From Rhizobium sp. (GTDB lineage Bacteria; Pseudomonadota; Alphaproteobacteria; Rhizobiales; Rhizobiaceae), in the NCBI GenBank assembly GCA_003527225.1, contig DPXQ01000087.1:1-64000 (forward strand): a stretch of DNA of 64,000 nucleotides, written 5' to 3'. A model generated the notes under the pieces. That model saw only the letters and a program-made list of their open reading frames with translations. It was not told where the DNA came from and ran no database searches. Positions within the stretch are counted from its first letter, which is position 1; each line of letters opens with the position of its first letter. The position numbers and the translations under genes are program-made. Below are positions 16,860 through 25,980 of this stretch, piece after piece.

Positions 16860-19373
16860 TTACGCCCTGAGCGCAGCGTTTTCCGGGTCATAGGGGCTCT
16901 CGCCGACGACCACTGCTGGATAGATGGTGCCGAGGATCTTGATTTGCAGCCGGGTTCCCACTTCCGCAAAACCGGGCTTGACCATGGCCAATGCTATCGA
17001 CTTTCCGATACGCCAGCCATAAGTGCCGTTGGTTGCGCGGCCCACAAGTTCACCGGCCTCATTGTAGATTGCCTCGGAACCACGGGCGTCGACCTCCGTG
17101 ACGCCTTCGACGACGAGTGTCGCGAAGTTCCACTTCAGGCCCTTTTCCTTGTAGGCGAGCAGCCCATCGCGCCCGATGAAGGATTTTTCCGGCTTGATGA
17201 AGCGGTCGAGAGCGGACTCATAGGCGTTGTACTCGATCGACATTTCGCGCGGGATGAGACGGTAGGATTTCTCTACCGACATTGACAGCATGGCACGGAT
17301 GCCGAAGGGCTTGATCCCGAATTCCGCCCCCGCTTCCATCAGCTTGTCGAAGATGTAGTTCTGCATCTCGATCGGATGGTGCAGCTCCCAGCCCAGTTCT
17401 CCGACGAAATTGACACGCAAGGCATGCGCTGTTGCAACACCGACGGAAATCTCCTTGCCGGAAAGCCAGGGAAAATCCTTGTTCTCGAGGCTGGTGCGCG
17501 TCAACTTCTTCAATACGTCGCGCGACTTCGGCCCGGCCAGGACGAGCACGCCGAGTTTTTGCGTGATCTGCGCGAGCCTGACGGATCCGTCTGTCGGCGC
17601 GAGCTTGCGCAGCACGTCGTGGTCGTGCGCCTCGTATGCGCCGGCTGAAACGAGATAGAAGCGGCCCGGCGCCCATTCGTAGACGGTGAACTCGGCCTTC
17701 ACGCCCCCGTGAATGGTCAGCAGATGGCAAAGCGCAATGCGGCCACGCTTCTTCGGAATCGCGTTTGCGAAGATCGATTCCAGCCAGTCCCGCGCTCCGG
17801 GTCCGGAGACCTCCATCTTGGCGAAAGGTGACATGTCGAGCACGCCGACATTCTGCTGGACGTTCTTGACCTCGTTGCCGACGTGCCCGAAGTAGTTCGA
17901 ACGGCGGAAGGACCATTTTTCAACGATCCGGCCGTCTTCGAGCGGCGGGGCATGATTGTGGTTGGTGATAACGTCCTCGCCGACGCCGAGCTGATCCTCC
18001 GGGACCTCGTAGCCGGCCGGAGCGAACCAGTTCGCGCGCTCCCAGCCATAGACGGAACCGAAGACGCCACCCATCTTCCTGAGACGATCATAGACCGGAG
18101 CAGTCTTCAACGGACGGGCGGCCGAACGCTCTTCATCCGGGTAGTGCATCGTGAAGACATTGGCATAGGCCTCCTCGTTCTTCTCAATGAGATAGCCCTC
18201 GGTCGCATAGGGTCCGAAGCGGCGGGGATCGGCCCCCATCATGTCGACGGTCGGCTCGCCATCGACGATCCACTCGGCGATCTGCCAGCCGGCGCCACCA
18301 GCCGCCGTGATGCCGAAGGAATGCCCCTCGTTCAACCAGAAATTCTTCAGCCCCGGCGCCGGACCGACAATCGGCCCACCGTCCGGCGTGTAGCAGATCG
18401 CGCCGTTATAGACCTTCTTGATACCAACTTCGCCAAAGGCGGGAACGCGGGCAATCGCCGTCTCGATATAGGGTATCAGCCGGTCGAGCTCTTCCTGGAA
18501 GAGCTCGTATTCGCTCTCGGCCGAAGGCCCGTCGACATAACAGACCGGCGCGCCGACCTCGTAGGGTCCGAGCAGCAAACCGCCGTTTTCTTCGCGCATA
18601 TACCAAGAGCTGTCGGATTCGCGCAGAACCCCCATTTCCGGCAGGCCCTCGGCCTTCCGTTTCTGGATCGCGGGATGCGGTTCTGTAACGATATACTGAT
18701 GCTCGACCGGAATGACCGGAATGTTGATGCCGACCATCTCGCCGGTCTTGCGAGCGAAATTTCCGGTGCAGGAGATGACGTGCTCGCAGGTGATCTCACC
18801 CTTGTCCGTCGTAATCTTCCAGAGACCATCGGCTTGCTGATCGATCGCGGTCACCGCCGTATTGCGATAGATCGTGGCACCGCGATCACGCGCGCCCTTG
18901 GCCAGCGCCTGTGTGAGATCGGCCGGCTGGATATAGCCATCATCGGGATGCTGGATGGCCCCGAGCAGGCCGTCGATCTCGCAGAGCGGCCAGATTTCCT
19001 TGACCTGTTCCGGAGTCAGGATGTTGACCTTGACGCCGATCGTCTCGGCAATCCCGGCATAGTACATGTATTCGTCCCAGCGGTCCTTCGTGCGGGCGAG
19101 ACGGATGTTCGATACCTGGCTGAAACCGACATTCATGCCGGTCTCTTCCTGCAGTTCCCGGTAGAATTTCACCGAGTATTTGTGGAGTTGGCCGATGGAA
19201 TAGCTCATGTTGAAGAGCGGCAGCAGGCCGGCCGCGTGCCAGGTCGAGCCAGAGGTCAGTTCCTTGCGCTCGATCAGGACAACGTCGTCCCACCCCTTCT
19301 TCGCAAGGTGATAGAGCGTCGAAACGCCGACCACTCCGCCGCCGATCACCACTGCCCGTGCATGTGATTTCAT
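16860..19373 (-). CDS. Dimethylglycine/sarcosine dehydrogenase-like FAD enzyme with GcvT domains
   Basis: An 837-residue flavoenzyme of order DAO-type FAD domain, linker domain, then GCV_T aminomethyltransferase and GCV_T C-terminal domains. The FAD site is AVVIGGGVVGVSTLYHLAKK (residues 7-26). His46 in TSGSTWHAAGLL corresponds to the histidine that binds FAD covalently in dimethylglycine and sarcosine dehydrogenases. The GcvT part would pass the methyl-derived one-carbon unit to tetrahydrofolate. The ATG at 19373 follows a near-perfect ribosome site (AGGGAGGT). The gene is monocistronic, with no folate or betaine-degradation genes beside it. The substrate is probably an N-methylated glycine, but this is not certain. 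Confidence 0.9.
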   Translation of the reverse strand: MKSHARAVVIGGGVVGVSTLYHLAKKGWDDVVLIERKELTSGSTWHAAGLLPLFNMSYSIGQLHKYSVKFYRELQEETGMNVGFSQVSNIRLARTKDRWDEYMYYAGIAETIGVKVNILTPEQVKEIWPLCEIDGLLGAIQHPDDGYIQPADLTQALAKGARDRGATIYRNTAVTAIDQQADGLWKITTDKGEITCEHVISCTGNFARKTGEMVGINIPVIPVEHQYIVTEPHPAIQKRKAEGLPEMGVLRESDSSWYMREENGGLLLGPYEVGAPVCYVDGPSAESEYELFQEELDRLIPYIETAIARVPAFGEVGIKKVYNGAICYTPDGGPIVGPAPGLKNFWLNEGHSFGITAAGGAGWQIAEWIVDGEPTVDMMGADPRRFGPYATEGYLIEKNEEAYANVFTMHYPDEERSAARPLKTAPVYDRLRKMGGVFGSVYGWERANWFAPAGYEVPEDQLGVGEDVITNHNHAPPLEDGRIVEKWSFRRSNYFGHVGNEVKNVQQNVGVLDMSPFAKMEVSGPGARDWLESIFANAIPKKRGRIALCHLLTIHGGVKAEFTVYEWAPGRFYLVSAGAYEAHDHDVLRKLAPTDGSVRLAQITQKLGVLVLAGPKSRDVLKKLTRTSLENKDFPWLSGKEISVGVATAHALRVNFVGELGWELHHPIEMQNYIFDKLMEAGAEFGIKPFGIRAMLSMSVEKSYRLIPREMSIEYNAYESALDRFIKPEKSFIGRDGLLAYKEKGLKWNFATLVVEGVTEVDARGSEAIYNEAGELVGRATNGTYGWRIGKSIALAMVKPGFAEVGTRLQIKILGTIYPAVVVGESPYDPENAALRA

Positions 19374-19563
19374 CTGAAGCCAACCTCCCTTGAGCCAGGC
19401 CGGGCGATCCGCCAGGGTGCGCCGCGATTTTGCGATCCGACGTGGACTATGCAATTCCGCTTCGCGCGCTTGCTGCCTGAATGCGACATGGGCAAAGCTT
19501 GCCGCGACGACCCCGGAATAGGCAAGTCACAATCGATGTTTTCAGCGGATCGACCAGGCAACG

Positions 19564-19590
19564 AAAAAGCGCCCGACACGGTCGAGCGCT
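19564..19590 (-). terminator. Terminator of the small exported protein gene
   Basis: The stem AGCGC-C-CGAC with loop ACG and GTCG-A-GCGCT is followed, reading on the minus strand, by five T. It lies 40 bases beyond the stop of the gene at 19631-19894. Confidence 0.75.
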
Positions 19591-19630
19591 CTTCATCTGC
19601 GGTTATGTTCGTGCGGGCTGTGAGTGGCCG

Positions 19631-19894
19631 TTACTTGACCGTCGCAGCCCCGTCCTTGATTTCCACGGATTCGCCACCCTCGAGGCCGATTCGATCGCCA
19701 TTCGGCAGCGTGACGAAGCAGCCGGATGGGCAGAAGGTTTCCGTTGCACCGGCATCCACCGCCAGTTCCATGCGGGCGCCGTCTTCCACCACCTGCAGGA
19801 CGACGGTAGCTGCGCCATTGTTGGTGACCGAGGCCGCCAAAACCCCGGACGCCGCACTCGCGGAGAAAAGGAGCGTCAGAACAAATCTCATCAT
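19631..19894 (-). CDS. Small exported protein of unknown function
   Basis: An 87-residue protein with a clear signal peptide (MMRFVLTLLFSASAASGVLA) and a mature part of about 67 residues that looks all-beta. It contains one Cys pair (CPSGC) and the acidic segment LPNGDRIGLEGGESVEIKDG. I recognise no family beyond its resemblance to small secreted rhizobial proteins. It stands alone on the minus strand with its own terminator. Start could be the first or second Met. Confidence 0.7.
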   Translation of the reverse strand: MMRFVLTLLFSASAASGVLAASVTNNGAATVVLQVVEDGARMELAVDAGATETFCPSGCFVTLPNGDRIGLEGGESVEIKDGAATVK

Positions 19895-20011
19895 GTCATC
19901 GCAGCGCTGGTGCGCCGTCCTCTCTTCATCTTTGCTGATCAGCAGCCCCAGAGCCGCATCAGCTTGCCCCTCTTCTACAAGCGTCGACCTGAACGCAGGC
20001 TGAATGGCTTT

Positions 20012-22543
20012 CTAACGTAGCACTGTGTCATCTGCATCTTCGTCTGGCAAATTCCCGCGCTCGACCGGTGGCGAGGCGGGCGTCTGGGTTGAAACCTCCT
20101 CCGACCCGTCATTTCTCGGCGCGGTTTTTCGCTCTTTTGACAAAACCTTGGAGTTCCGATGAACATGCACGTCCTGCTGCGGGAAAGGAATTTCGATCCC
20201 CTCTTCCCTGAAACGCTCAAGGATCATGATGCGCGTGTCGTTCTTCACTCCAAGGCCGTTCAACACGTCGCCAATGAAATAGCAGAGCTGGAAGTCCAGC
20301 GATGACGCCCCGAAGCCGACGAAAATCACGAACGGTTCGGGGTTTCGCAACACGCCGGGATGGGCAAGAGCCACCTCGGTCAGAATCTGCATGACATGGC
20401 GCGGATCGCTGTCATAGCCGACTCCGATCGCAACATCGACGCGGCCGAGATTGTTGCGGTGCGTCCAGTTGCCGACCGAGGCATTGATGAGTTCGGAATT
20501 CGGAACGATGATCGACTGGCGCTGGAATGTCTCGATTTCCGTCGCCCGCACGGAAATGCGCCGCACGAAACCTTCCGTCGTGCCGGTCGCCACCCAGTCG
20601 CCGACCTTGAAGGGACGCTCCGCCAGCAGGATCAGACCGGAGACGAAGTTCGACACGATATTCTGCAGGCCGAAACCGATACCAAGAGAGAGCGCGCCGG
20701 CAACAAGGGCGAGGCTTGAAAGGTCGATACCGGCTGCCGAGATGCCGATGAGCCCGGCAACCCCCGTTCCCAGATAGCCGATCGCGGTCCGCACAGAGTT
20801 GCGCACCCCGGCATCGACATGCGAGCGGGCCATCACGTTCCCGTCAAGCCACTTCTGGAACCACCGGGTCCCCAGGAGGCCGAGGATAAAGAGGATGATG
20901 CCGCCGAATATCCCGAATACCGAGATACGGATATTTCCGACATTGATCTCGGTGAAAAGGTTATAGACCCAGGTCTCGATGTCGCGCGGCTGGAAGCCCC
21001 AGGAGATCAGGATCAACGGAATGCCGACGGTCAGCGCGAAAACGTAGATCAGCAGACCGGCGGCCATGCCCGCCTGGTCGAGCGCCACCGGCCGCAGAGA
21101 GAATTTCCTCTCCAGATATTTGCCGACACGGGTTTCACCGAACCGATTGGGCGCCGAGATGGCCTTGCCCGACAGGAGGCCGATATACACCGTCGCCCCG
21201 ACAGCGCCCGTGACGATGATCTGCGTGGCGAGGAAACGCGCCAGCCCGACATAACCGATAGCGCTTGTGACCATCAGCGCTATCCCGATGAATCGCAACA
21301 GGACAGCGACACTCTTCGGCCATGGTCGTCCGGGCAGCCGCGGATCGCCGCCGTCGGCGTCGACCATTGGCTTCATGAAGGAAACGAGAAAGATAATCAG
21401 GCCGACCAACGTCGAGGAGAAAAAGCTCTTGATGACCGTGAGGACCACGGGCGAGGACAGCGTTTCGCTGATCGCACCGAGCACGTAGTCGAGCCCATTT
21501 ATCACTGCCATCGCCAGGATCGCGGCTGCGAGATGGCGCGCACCCTTGTCGGAAACGCGCACGAGCCGCCAACTCGGAGCCCCAGGCGCCAGCACGGCCT
21601 GGCTCAACGTCCCGATAAAGAAGACCAGTCCTATCAGGGCGAATATAGCCGCGGCGATCGGAGCGATATCCTGGCGCAGAACATTGAAAATATCGAGGAA
21701 GAAGAAGGTCGCCATAAGAAAGGCGCCTAGCGCGAGCGCCGGAAGGATCGTCGACCAGAAGGCGACAGATAGCCGGCTCATATAAGTCGGATTCTCGTTG
21801 CCCGGATCACGCTTGATCAGCGACCCGAAGAGCCTGTATTCGACGAAAACAAGGAAGAGCGCCATTGCAAGCGACAGCATGACGGCGCTGCCGAGCGGCA
21901 CCCGCTTGTATTTCAATATGAAGGTCACCCAGCTGCCGACAGTACGCTGGAAATCGGAGGTTTCCGCCGCAAAGGAACTCCACGCCTCGCTGAATACGCC
22001 GACCGAGATGTCAGTATGCGCAAGCAATTGTTCGGTGAAGAGGTCACGCCTAATCTTCGTAATCAAATTCGATAGGTTAGAGCCCTTTATCGAAAGGTCT
22101 TCTGCCTGCCCCGTCAGCGTATTGATATGCAAACGCTCGGCTTTAAGTCGATTGCGCTCCTCGCTGACCTCCGGTGCTTCCGCAGGCTGCCCGTCGCCCG
22201 GGGGCTCGCCGAGTTGCTCCAGACGCGCTTTGACCTCATTGAAACGCGGGCGAAGTTCAACCGAAACCTTCAACAGATCGCGGATGAGAGAATCGACCTG
22301 CGCCTTGATTTCGGTCAGCGCGGCATCGTCGCTGCTGCGCAACTCGACTTCGGCTGCCAGCGCCTCGAGCCGCTTCTGCGCAGCGGCAATCTTTCCTTCG
22401 GCCCCGCGGTCCGACGCGGTTGCACCCTGAGACGCGGCCTCCTGGGCGGCGGCATCGCCGCTGCCCAAGGGCACGGACAGGCACACGACCGAGAACAGAG
22501 CCAGCACGGCAATCAGGGAAAAGACGCGGCAAATGCGGGGCAA
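20012..22543 (-). CDS. Large MscS-family mechanosensitive channel with N-terminal periplasmic domain
   Basis: An 843-residue inner-membrane channel. It starts with a signal peptide (to about residue 34) and a periplasmic coiled-coil domain rich in Ala, Glu and Arg (residues 45-170, DUF3772-like). About ten transmembrane helices follow, then the MscS pore helix and beta domain: LVAGALSLGIGFGLQNIVSN, then GLILLAERPFKVGDWV. The C-terminal tail (about 50 residues) is polar and probably disordered. It would release solutes on osmotic downshock. A TTG start with AAGGA 8 bases upstream gives the signal peptide. The gene is monocistronic. Confidence 0.9.
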   Translation of the reverse strand: MPRICRVFSLIAVLALFSVVCLSVPLGSGDAAAQEAASQGATASDRGAEGKIAAAQKRLEALAAEVELRSSDDAALTEIKAQVDSLIRDLLKVSVELRPRFNEVKARLEQLGEPPGDGQPAEAPEVSEERNRLKAERLHINTLTGQAEDLSIKGSNLSNLITKIRRDLFTEQLLAHTDISVGVFSEAWSSFAAETSDFQRTVGSWVTFILKYKRVPLGSAVMLSLAMALFLVFVEYRLFGSLIKRDPGNENPTYMSRLSVAFWSTILPALALGAFLMATFFFLDIFNVLRQDIAPIAAAIFALIGLVFFIGTLSQAVLAPGAPSWRLVRVSDKGARHLAAAILAMAVINGLDYVLGAISETLSSPVVLTVIKSFFSSTLVGLIIFLVSFMKPMVDADGGDPRLPGRPWPKSVAVLLRFIGIALMVTSAIGYVGLARFLATQIIVTGAVGATVYIGLLSGKAISAPNRFGETRVGKYLERKFSLRPVALDQAGMAAGLLIYVFALTVGIPLILISWGFQPRDIETWVYNLFTEINVGNIRISVFGIFGGIILFILGLLGTRWFQKWLDGNVMARSHVDAGVRNSVRTAIGYLGTGVAGLIGISAAGIDLSSLALVAGALSLGIGFGLQNIVSNFVSGLILLAERPFKVGDWVATGTTEGFVRRISVRATEIETFQRQSIIVPNSELINASVGNWTHRNNLGRVDVAIGVGYDSDPRHVMQILTEVALAHPGVLRNPEPFVIFVGFGASSLDFQLCYFIGDVLNGLGVKNDTRIMILERFREEGIEIPFPQQDVHVHRNSKVLSKERKTAPRNDGSEEVSTQTPASPPVERGNLPDEDADDTVLR

Positions 22544-22713
22544 GGTCTATCCTTCTATTGGTGAGGAACAATCGGCGCGGACAATAGTGCCTGATTTGGC
22601 GGAAAGAAAGAACGCCCTGGCAATTGAGCCGGGTTCAAAATGTGGCGAGTGGACCTTGCCCCGCGATCATGGACACGAGCGGGAAACCCCTCTTCCCGGA
22701 CGCGAGCCAGAAG

Positions 22714-22732
22714 TTATCCACAGTAATCCACA
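22714..22732 (+). promoter_or_regulatory. Two adjacent DnaA-box-like 9-mers
   Basis: TTATCCACA (22714-22722) matches the DnaA-box consensus perfectly and TAATCCACA (22724-22732) differs at one base. They are in direct orientation, 10 bases apart. They lie in the upstream region of the MscS gene. No dnaA, parAB or hemE-type origin genes are nearby, so this is not proposed as the origin; DnaA-regulated transcription or titration is possible, as is chance. Confidence 0.4.
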
Positions 22733-22881
22733 GGCGAAATCACGCCTTGCGTCCGCAATTCATGAACGGGACAGGAACAGTCTGGTCAACTCCTGGGAAC
22801 AGAAGGGGATCATCGAAGCGAAGCGGTAGCCGACAAATTCAGCGAGACAATCGAGCGCGGGACACAAACCAGGAGAATTGA

Positions 22882-22904
22882 AAGGGGCGCGTCATGGCCC
22901 CCTT
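22882..22904 (-). terminator. Hairpin downstream of the Asp-rich protein gene
   Basis: AAGGGGC pairs with GCCCCCTT across an 8-base loop just after the stop of the minus-strand gene. The run following it on that strand is only TTTC, so it is a moderate terminator candidate. Confidence 0.5.
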
Positions 22905-22922
22905 CCGATCGAAGGAGGCTAA

Positions 22923-23258
22923 TCAGTCGTTGTCTGCGCCGCCGCCATCATTGTCGTGATCGCTGTCATTGTCATGACCGTTGTCGTTGTCGTTGTCGTC
23001 ATGGCCGCTGCCGTTGTCATCGTCACTGCTGTCATCATTGCTGTCGTCATCATTGCCATCGTCGTCATGGCTGGTGGTGCTGGTGCTCGCGGTGGTGCTG
23101 GCGCCAGCACTGCCTTTTGCATCATCGTCATCGGAGCCATTTGCACTAAGCTCCGCGAGGCATGCGGCGACCGTCGAGCAGGCCATCGCCTGCGTGGAAA
23201 ACAGGGGCGTAGCGACGAGGGTCAGGAATGCTGCGGCTACAGCAATAAACTTGTTCAT
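22923..23258 (-). CDS. Exported Asp/Asn/His-rich low-complexity protein
   Basis: A 111-residue protein. A signal peptide (MNKFIAVAAAFLTLVATPLF, cleavage near STQAMA) and a short Cys-containing part (CSTVAACLAELSANG) are followed by a tail of about 70 residues. The tail is almost entirely Asp, Ser, Asn, His and Gly in DDD, DND and HDND repeats. Such tails may bind calcium or other metals. The ATG at 23258 has a strong ribosome site (GAGGAG); a Met 7 codons earlier would add MFKEEKL. The DNA repeats are short and prone to slippage. No family assignment is possible. Confidence 0.7.
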   Translation of the reverse strand: MNKFIAVAAAFLTLVATPLFSTQAMACSTVAACLAELSANGSDDDDAKGSAGASTTASTSTTSHDDDGNDDDSNDDSSDDDNGSGHDDNDNDNGHDNDSDHDNDGGGADND

Positions 23259-23418
23259 TAATTTCTCCTCTTTGAACATGATAGTCGCTTAAATAATTCA
23301 GGCTGACGAATGGCTGACCGAAGATCACCACAATACTTCCGACTGAAATGGACAGGCAAAATGACCTGATCGCGATGGAACTTACCTGTTCATCGATGAA
23401 GAGAGGGTTACCGCTAGA

Positions 23419-23437
23419 CCGTCCCGAATTGGGACGG
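23419..23437 (-). terminator. Hairpin immediately after tRNA-Lys
   Basis: CCGTCCC and GGGACGG form a perfect 7-bp stem with a 5-base loop, starting a few bases beyond the tRNA CCA end. There is little T-run after it, so it may be a terminator or a 3'-processing element. Confidence 0.5.
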
Positions 23438-23440
23438 AAA

Positions 23441-23516
<76 letters not shown>

Positions 23517-23641
23517 GACCAAGCCGTCTGGCGGCGTGACCGGGCGTATAAACAGGATATGACAGCTTGTCCAGCGGCCGAGCGGAAAAACTTCCCCACA
23601 ATGGCAAAAAAATTTCGCGGTGACGGGAAAACCTTTTGTTT

Positions 23642-24559
23642 TCAGAGGTCAAGGACACCAGAGGCAACACGCACCGCCTGCCCGCCGATCCGCGCCCGTG
23701 TAATGTTGCCTTCCGCGACGTCGATGTGGAGATGGATATAGGACGGACGACCCATCTCCACCCCCTGCTCGATCATCAACGGGTGGTGGCCATCGGGAAG
23801 CGCGTCGAAATGTCGGATCGCACCCGAAAGAGCCGCGACCGCCGATCCCGTTGCCGGGTCCTCGATGATGCCCATGTCGGTCGCGAACATTCGGGCATGA
23901 AACTTTGCCCCGTGGTGGATGCCGCCCCGACAATAGACATAGGCCGAGGCAAGCCCGCCCTCGGCGAATGGCGCCGTGCGCTCCCAGAGTGCGGGGTCGA
24001 AATCGAGGCTTTCGACGGCGGCGAGATTGTGCACGGGGATGACGAGATAGGGTACGCCCGCGCTCCAGACCGATGGTACGTGGTTCTCGAAACCGATATC
24101 GCTGACCTTCAGGGAGAGCGCGTCGGCTAGTCCCTGGCGGTCGAGAGCGAGGTCGACTTTCACCGAGTTCTTCGGCAGATCGAATTCGGCAAAGCTCGCC
24201 TCGCCGTGGCGAAGCCGCACTGCGCAACGGACTGGCCCTATATTTTCCTCTAGGACGGAAACAAGATCGGATGGGGTGCCAATCGCGTCGTTGGCGCGTT
24301 CGGCAAGCGCGATCGCCGTGCCAACTGTCGGATGGCCTGCGAAAGGCAGTTCGCGCCCCGGCGTGAAGATGCGGATCTTTGCCGTGTGAGTAGGATTGGC
24401 AGCTGGCTGCACGAAGACTGTTTCCGACAGGTTCGTCTCGCGCGCGATGGCCAGCATCGCCTCGTCGCTCAAACCATCGCCATCGAAGATCACTGCCAGA
24501 GGATTGCCGGCAAGCTTGCGATCGGTGAAAACGTCATAGATGCAGTATTGTCGTGCCAA
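23642..24559 (-). CDS. PhzF-family isomerase/epimerase-like protein
   Basis: A 305-residue protein with the two-domain PhzF (diaminopimelate-epimerase-like) fold. Markers are the N-terminus IYDVFTDRKLAGNPLAVIFD, the catalytic-Glu region ETNLSETVFV, the loop ELPFAGHPTVGTAIAL and the second-lobe motif IIEDPATGSAVAAL. The start is a TTG at 24559, supported by GAGGAG 7 bases upstream; no in-frame ATG precedes the conserved N-terminus. Family members catalyse proton shifts on small molecules. Outside phenazine producers their substrates are mostly unknown, and no phenazine genes are here. Confidence 0.9.
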   Translation of the reverse strand: MARQYCIYDVFTDRKLAGNPLAVIFDGDGLSDEAMLAIARETNLSETVFVQPAANPTHTAKIRIFTPGRELPFAGHPTVGTAIALAERANDAIGTPSDLVSVLEENIGPVRCAVRLRHGEASFAEFDLPKNSVKVDLALDRQGLADALSLKVSDIGFENHVPSVWSAGVPYLVIPVHNLAAVESLDFDPALWERTAPFAEGGLASAYVYCRGGIHHGAKFHARMFATDMGIIEDPATGSAVAALSGAIRHFDALPDGHHPLMIEQGVEMGRPSYIHLHIDVAEGNITRARIGGQAVRVASGVLDL

Positions 24560-24632
24560 ACTCGTCTCCTCGCCGAATGATCACCTTGCCCGCAGACTGC
24601 CCCAGCCGCAGCGAAGGTGCAAGCGACGCATG

Positions 24633-25373
24633 TCATCGCTCCACGGCGAAGAACCAGTCGAGAAGCGGTGACATCGCGGCTGCGTAGCGATGCGCATTCG
24701 GATCGGGCGAGCGGATCGCTACGGCGCTCGCAATCTCCTTTTCCTCATCGACCCGCATATGATCTTCGATCCGCCTGAGCAGGTCGCTTGCGCGCTCGCG
24801 GAACCGGAAGATTTGGAAGACCGTGACACGGCGCCGGCAATGGCTGGCGAAGAGCCGGCCATCGGTCTCCCCTTGTCCGAGGTCGAGCCCAGTCTCCTCC
24901 TTCACCTCGCGCGCCATGTTGCGGCGGATATCGCAATAGCCATCGACGATATCGCTCTCGTCCAGCGATCCGGCCGCGCAATAGACCTGCCCGGCATTGG
25001 CCGTGTGAGCACCCATTTCAACCGCGATGATCGCCCCGTCGGAGGATACGATCACCGGAAAGCCGTACAGATGATACCCGGTCACCGGTGACGGTTGCTT
25101 GCGCCACCAGAGAAAGGTGGAATAGGGAACGACATGTCCCTCCCCGCGCAGCGCGCCGCCTTCGATTTCGAGCTGATGCTGGAACACCATTCGCCCGTCG
25201 TAGAGCGCGGGGATGCTGGCGACCTCCAGCCGCCAGTTGGCAGCCGCGGCCTCATACTCGGCGAGATGGAAGGGATGCTCGCCGGCAACCACGCGCAGGG
25301 ACAGATCCGAAACCGGAAATACTGTGTTTTCCTGTGGCCACACGGAGACGTGCCGATTGCGGGGCTCAGTCAT
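24633..25373 (-). CDS. Nudix hydrolase family protein
   Basis: A 246-residue protein. The C-terminal half carries a Nudix-type core, with the helix motif REVKEETGLDL near residue 160 after GSLDESDIVDGYCDIRRNM. The first Glu expected in the Nudix box is not in register (a Cys lies about there), so the box is partly degenerate and activity is uncertain. The N-terminal 110 residues contain a beta-rich domain with STFLWWRKQP. The gene lies 73 bases upstream of the phzF-like gene on the same strand. The start ATG at 25373 is plain. Confidence 0.78.
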   Translation of the reverse strand: MTEPRNRHVSVWPQENTVFPVSDLSLRVVAGEHPFHLAEYEAAAANWRLEVASIPALYDGRMVFQHQLEIEGGALRGEGHVVPYSTFLWWRKQPSPVTGYHLYGFPVIVSSDGAIIAVEMGAHTANAGQVYCAAGSLDESDIVDGYCDIRRNMAREVKEETGLDLGQGETDGRLFASHCRRRVTVFQIFRFRERASDLLRRIEDHMRVDEEKEIASAVAIRSPDPNAHRYAAAMSPLLDWFFAVER

Positions 25374-25598
25374 CGCGGATCAGGGCCTAAAACGACGGTG
25401 CAGCGGACGTTGAAGGTTACGGGCGCGAGCGACATGATTCTGATCCTTTCGAGCGTTGTGAACCTAACCCCTGGCAGCGCCGTGGTGAAGCCTGGGCGTT
25501 TTTTTCGAGACGAGCCCGAGGTTCGCGGAAAATCCGCTAGGGATGGCGCGTTTCCGGGATTATGATCGACCCGACGATAGAACACCGGGGGTACAGAC

Positions 25599-25976
25599 AT
25601 GCGACCATCCAACGCAATGCTTCTTGCCGTCACACTATCGCTTTTCGCGATGCTCACTCCCGCCCATGCCCTGGCGGACAGCTACGGGGCACTGGCCTAT
25701 TCTCCGTCTACAGGCGCCTCGGGCTGGTCACACTCCTATTCCACGCGGAGCGCCGCCGAAACCTCGGCCCTGCGGGGCTGTGCGCCCTACGCCCGCGATT
25801 GCCGGGTTGCCATCTGGTTCGTGAACGCCTGCGGCGCGATTGCCACCGGTCCGGACGGATGGGGATCCGGTTGGGGCGACACGCGCACGCGCGCGGAATA
25901 CGAAGCCATGCAGGTCTGCAAGCGCTATAGCCGAGGTTGTGAGATCTTGCGCTGGCAATGCTCCGGCGCGAGATAG
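25599..25976 (+). CDS. Exported DUF4189 protein
   Basis: A 125-residue secreted protein. The signal peptide MRPSNAMLLAVTLSLFAMLT ends near HALA. The mature domain has the DUF4189 pattern: YGALAYSPSTGASGWSHSYS, then Cys residues in ALRGCAPYARDC, ACGAIA and QVCKRYSRGCEILRWQC. The six cysteines probably form disulphides. The function of the family is not established. A GGGGGT ribosome site precedes the ATG. It is convergent with the iron-type ABC operon, with only 4 bases between stops. Confidence 0.85.
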   Translation: MRPSNAMLLAVTLSLFAMLTPAHALADSYGALAYSPSTGASGWSHSYSTRSAAETSALRGCAPYARDCRVAIWFVNACGAIATGPDGWGSGWGDTRTRAEYEAMQVCKRYSRGCEILRWQCSGAR

Positions 25977-25980
25977 ACCG

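Larger units (their letters stand above)
22544..22922. other. Intergenic region between MscS gene and Asp-rich protein gene
   Basis: There is no convincing gene in this 380-base stretch; a plus-strand open frame of 98 codons has no ribosome site and no protein-like pattern. It should contain the promoter of the MscS gene (right of 22543, minus strand), a DnaA-box-like pair near 22714-22732, and the terminator-like hairpin of the Asp-rich gene at 22882-22904. Confidence 0.6.

Noticed and set aside
17883..19367. 494-codon plus-strand frame opposite the flavoenzyme gene
   Set aside because: Shadow of a gene with clear FAD and GcvT motifs.
22533..22829. 98-codon plus-strand frame upstream of the MscS gene
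   Set aside because: No ribosome site, no homology pattern, and it begins inside the MscS gene on the other strand.
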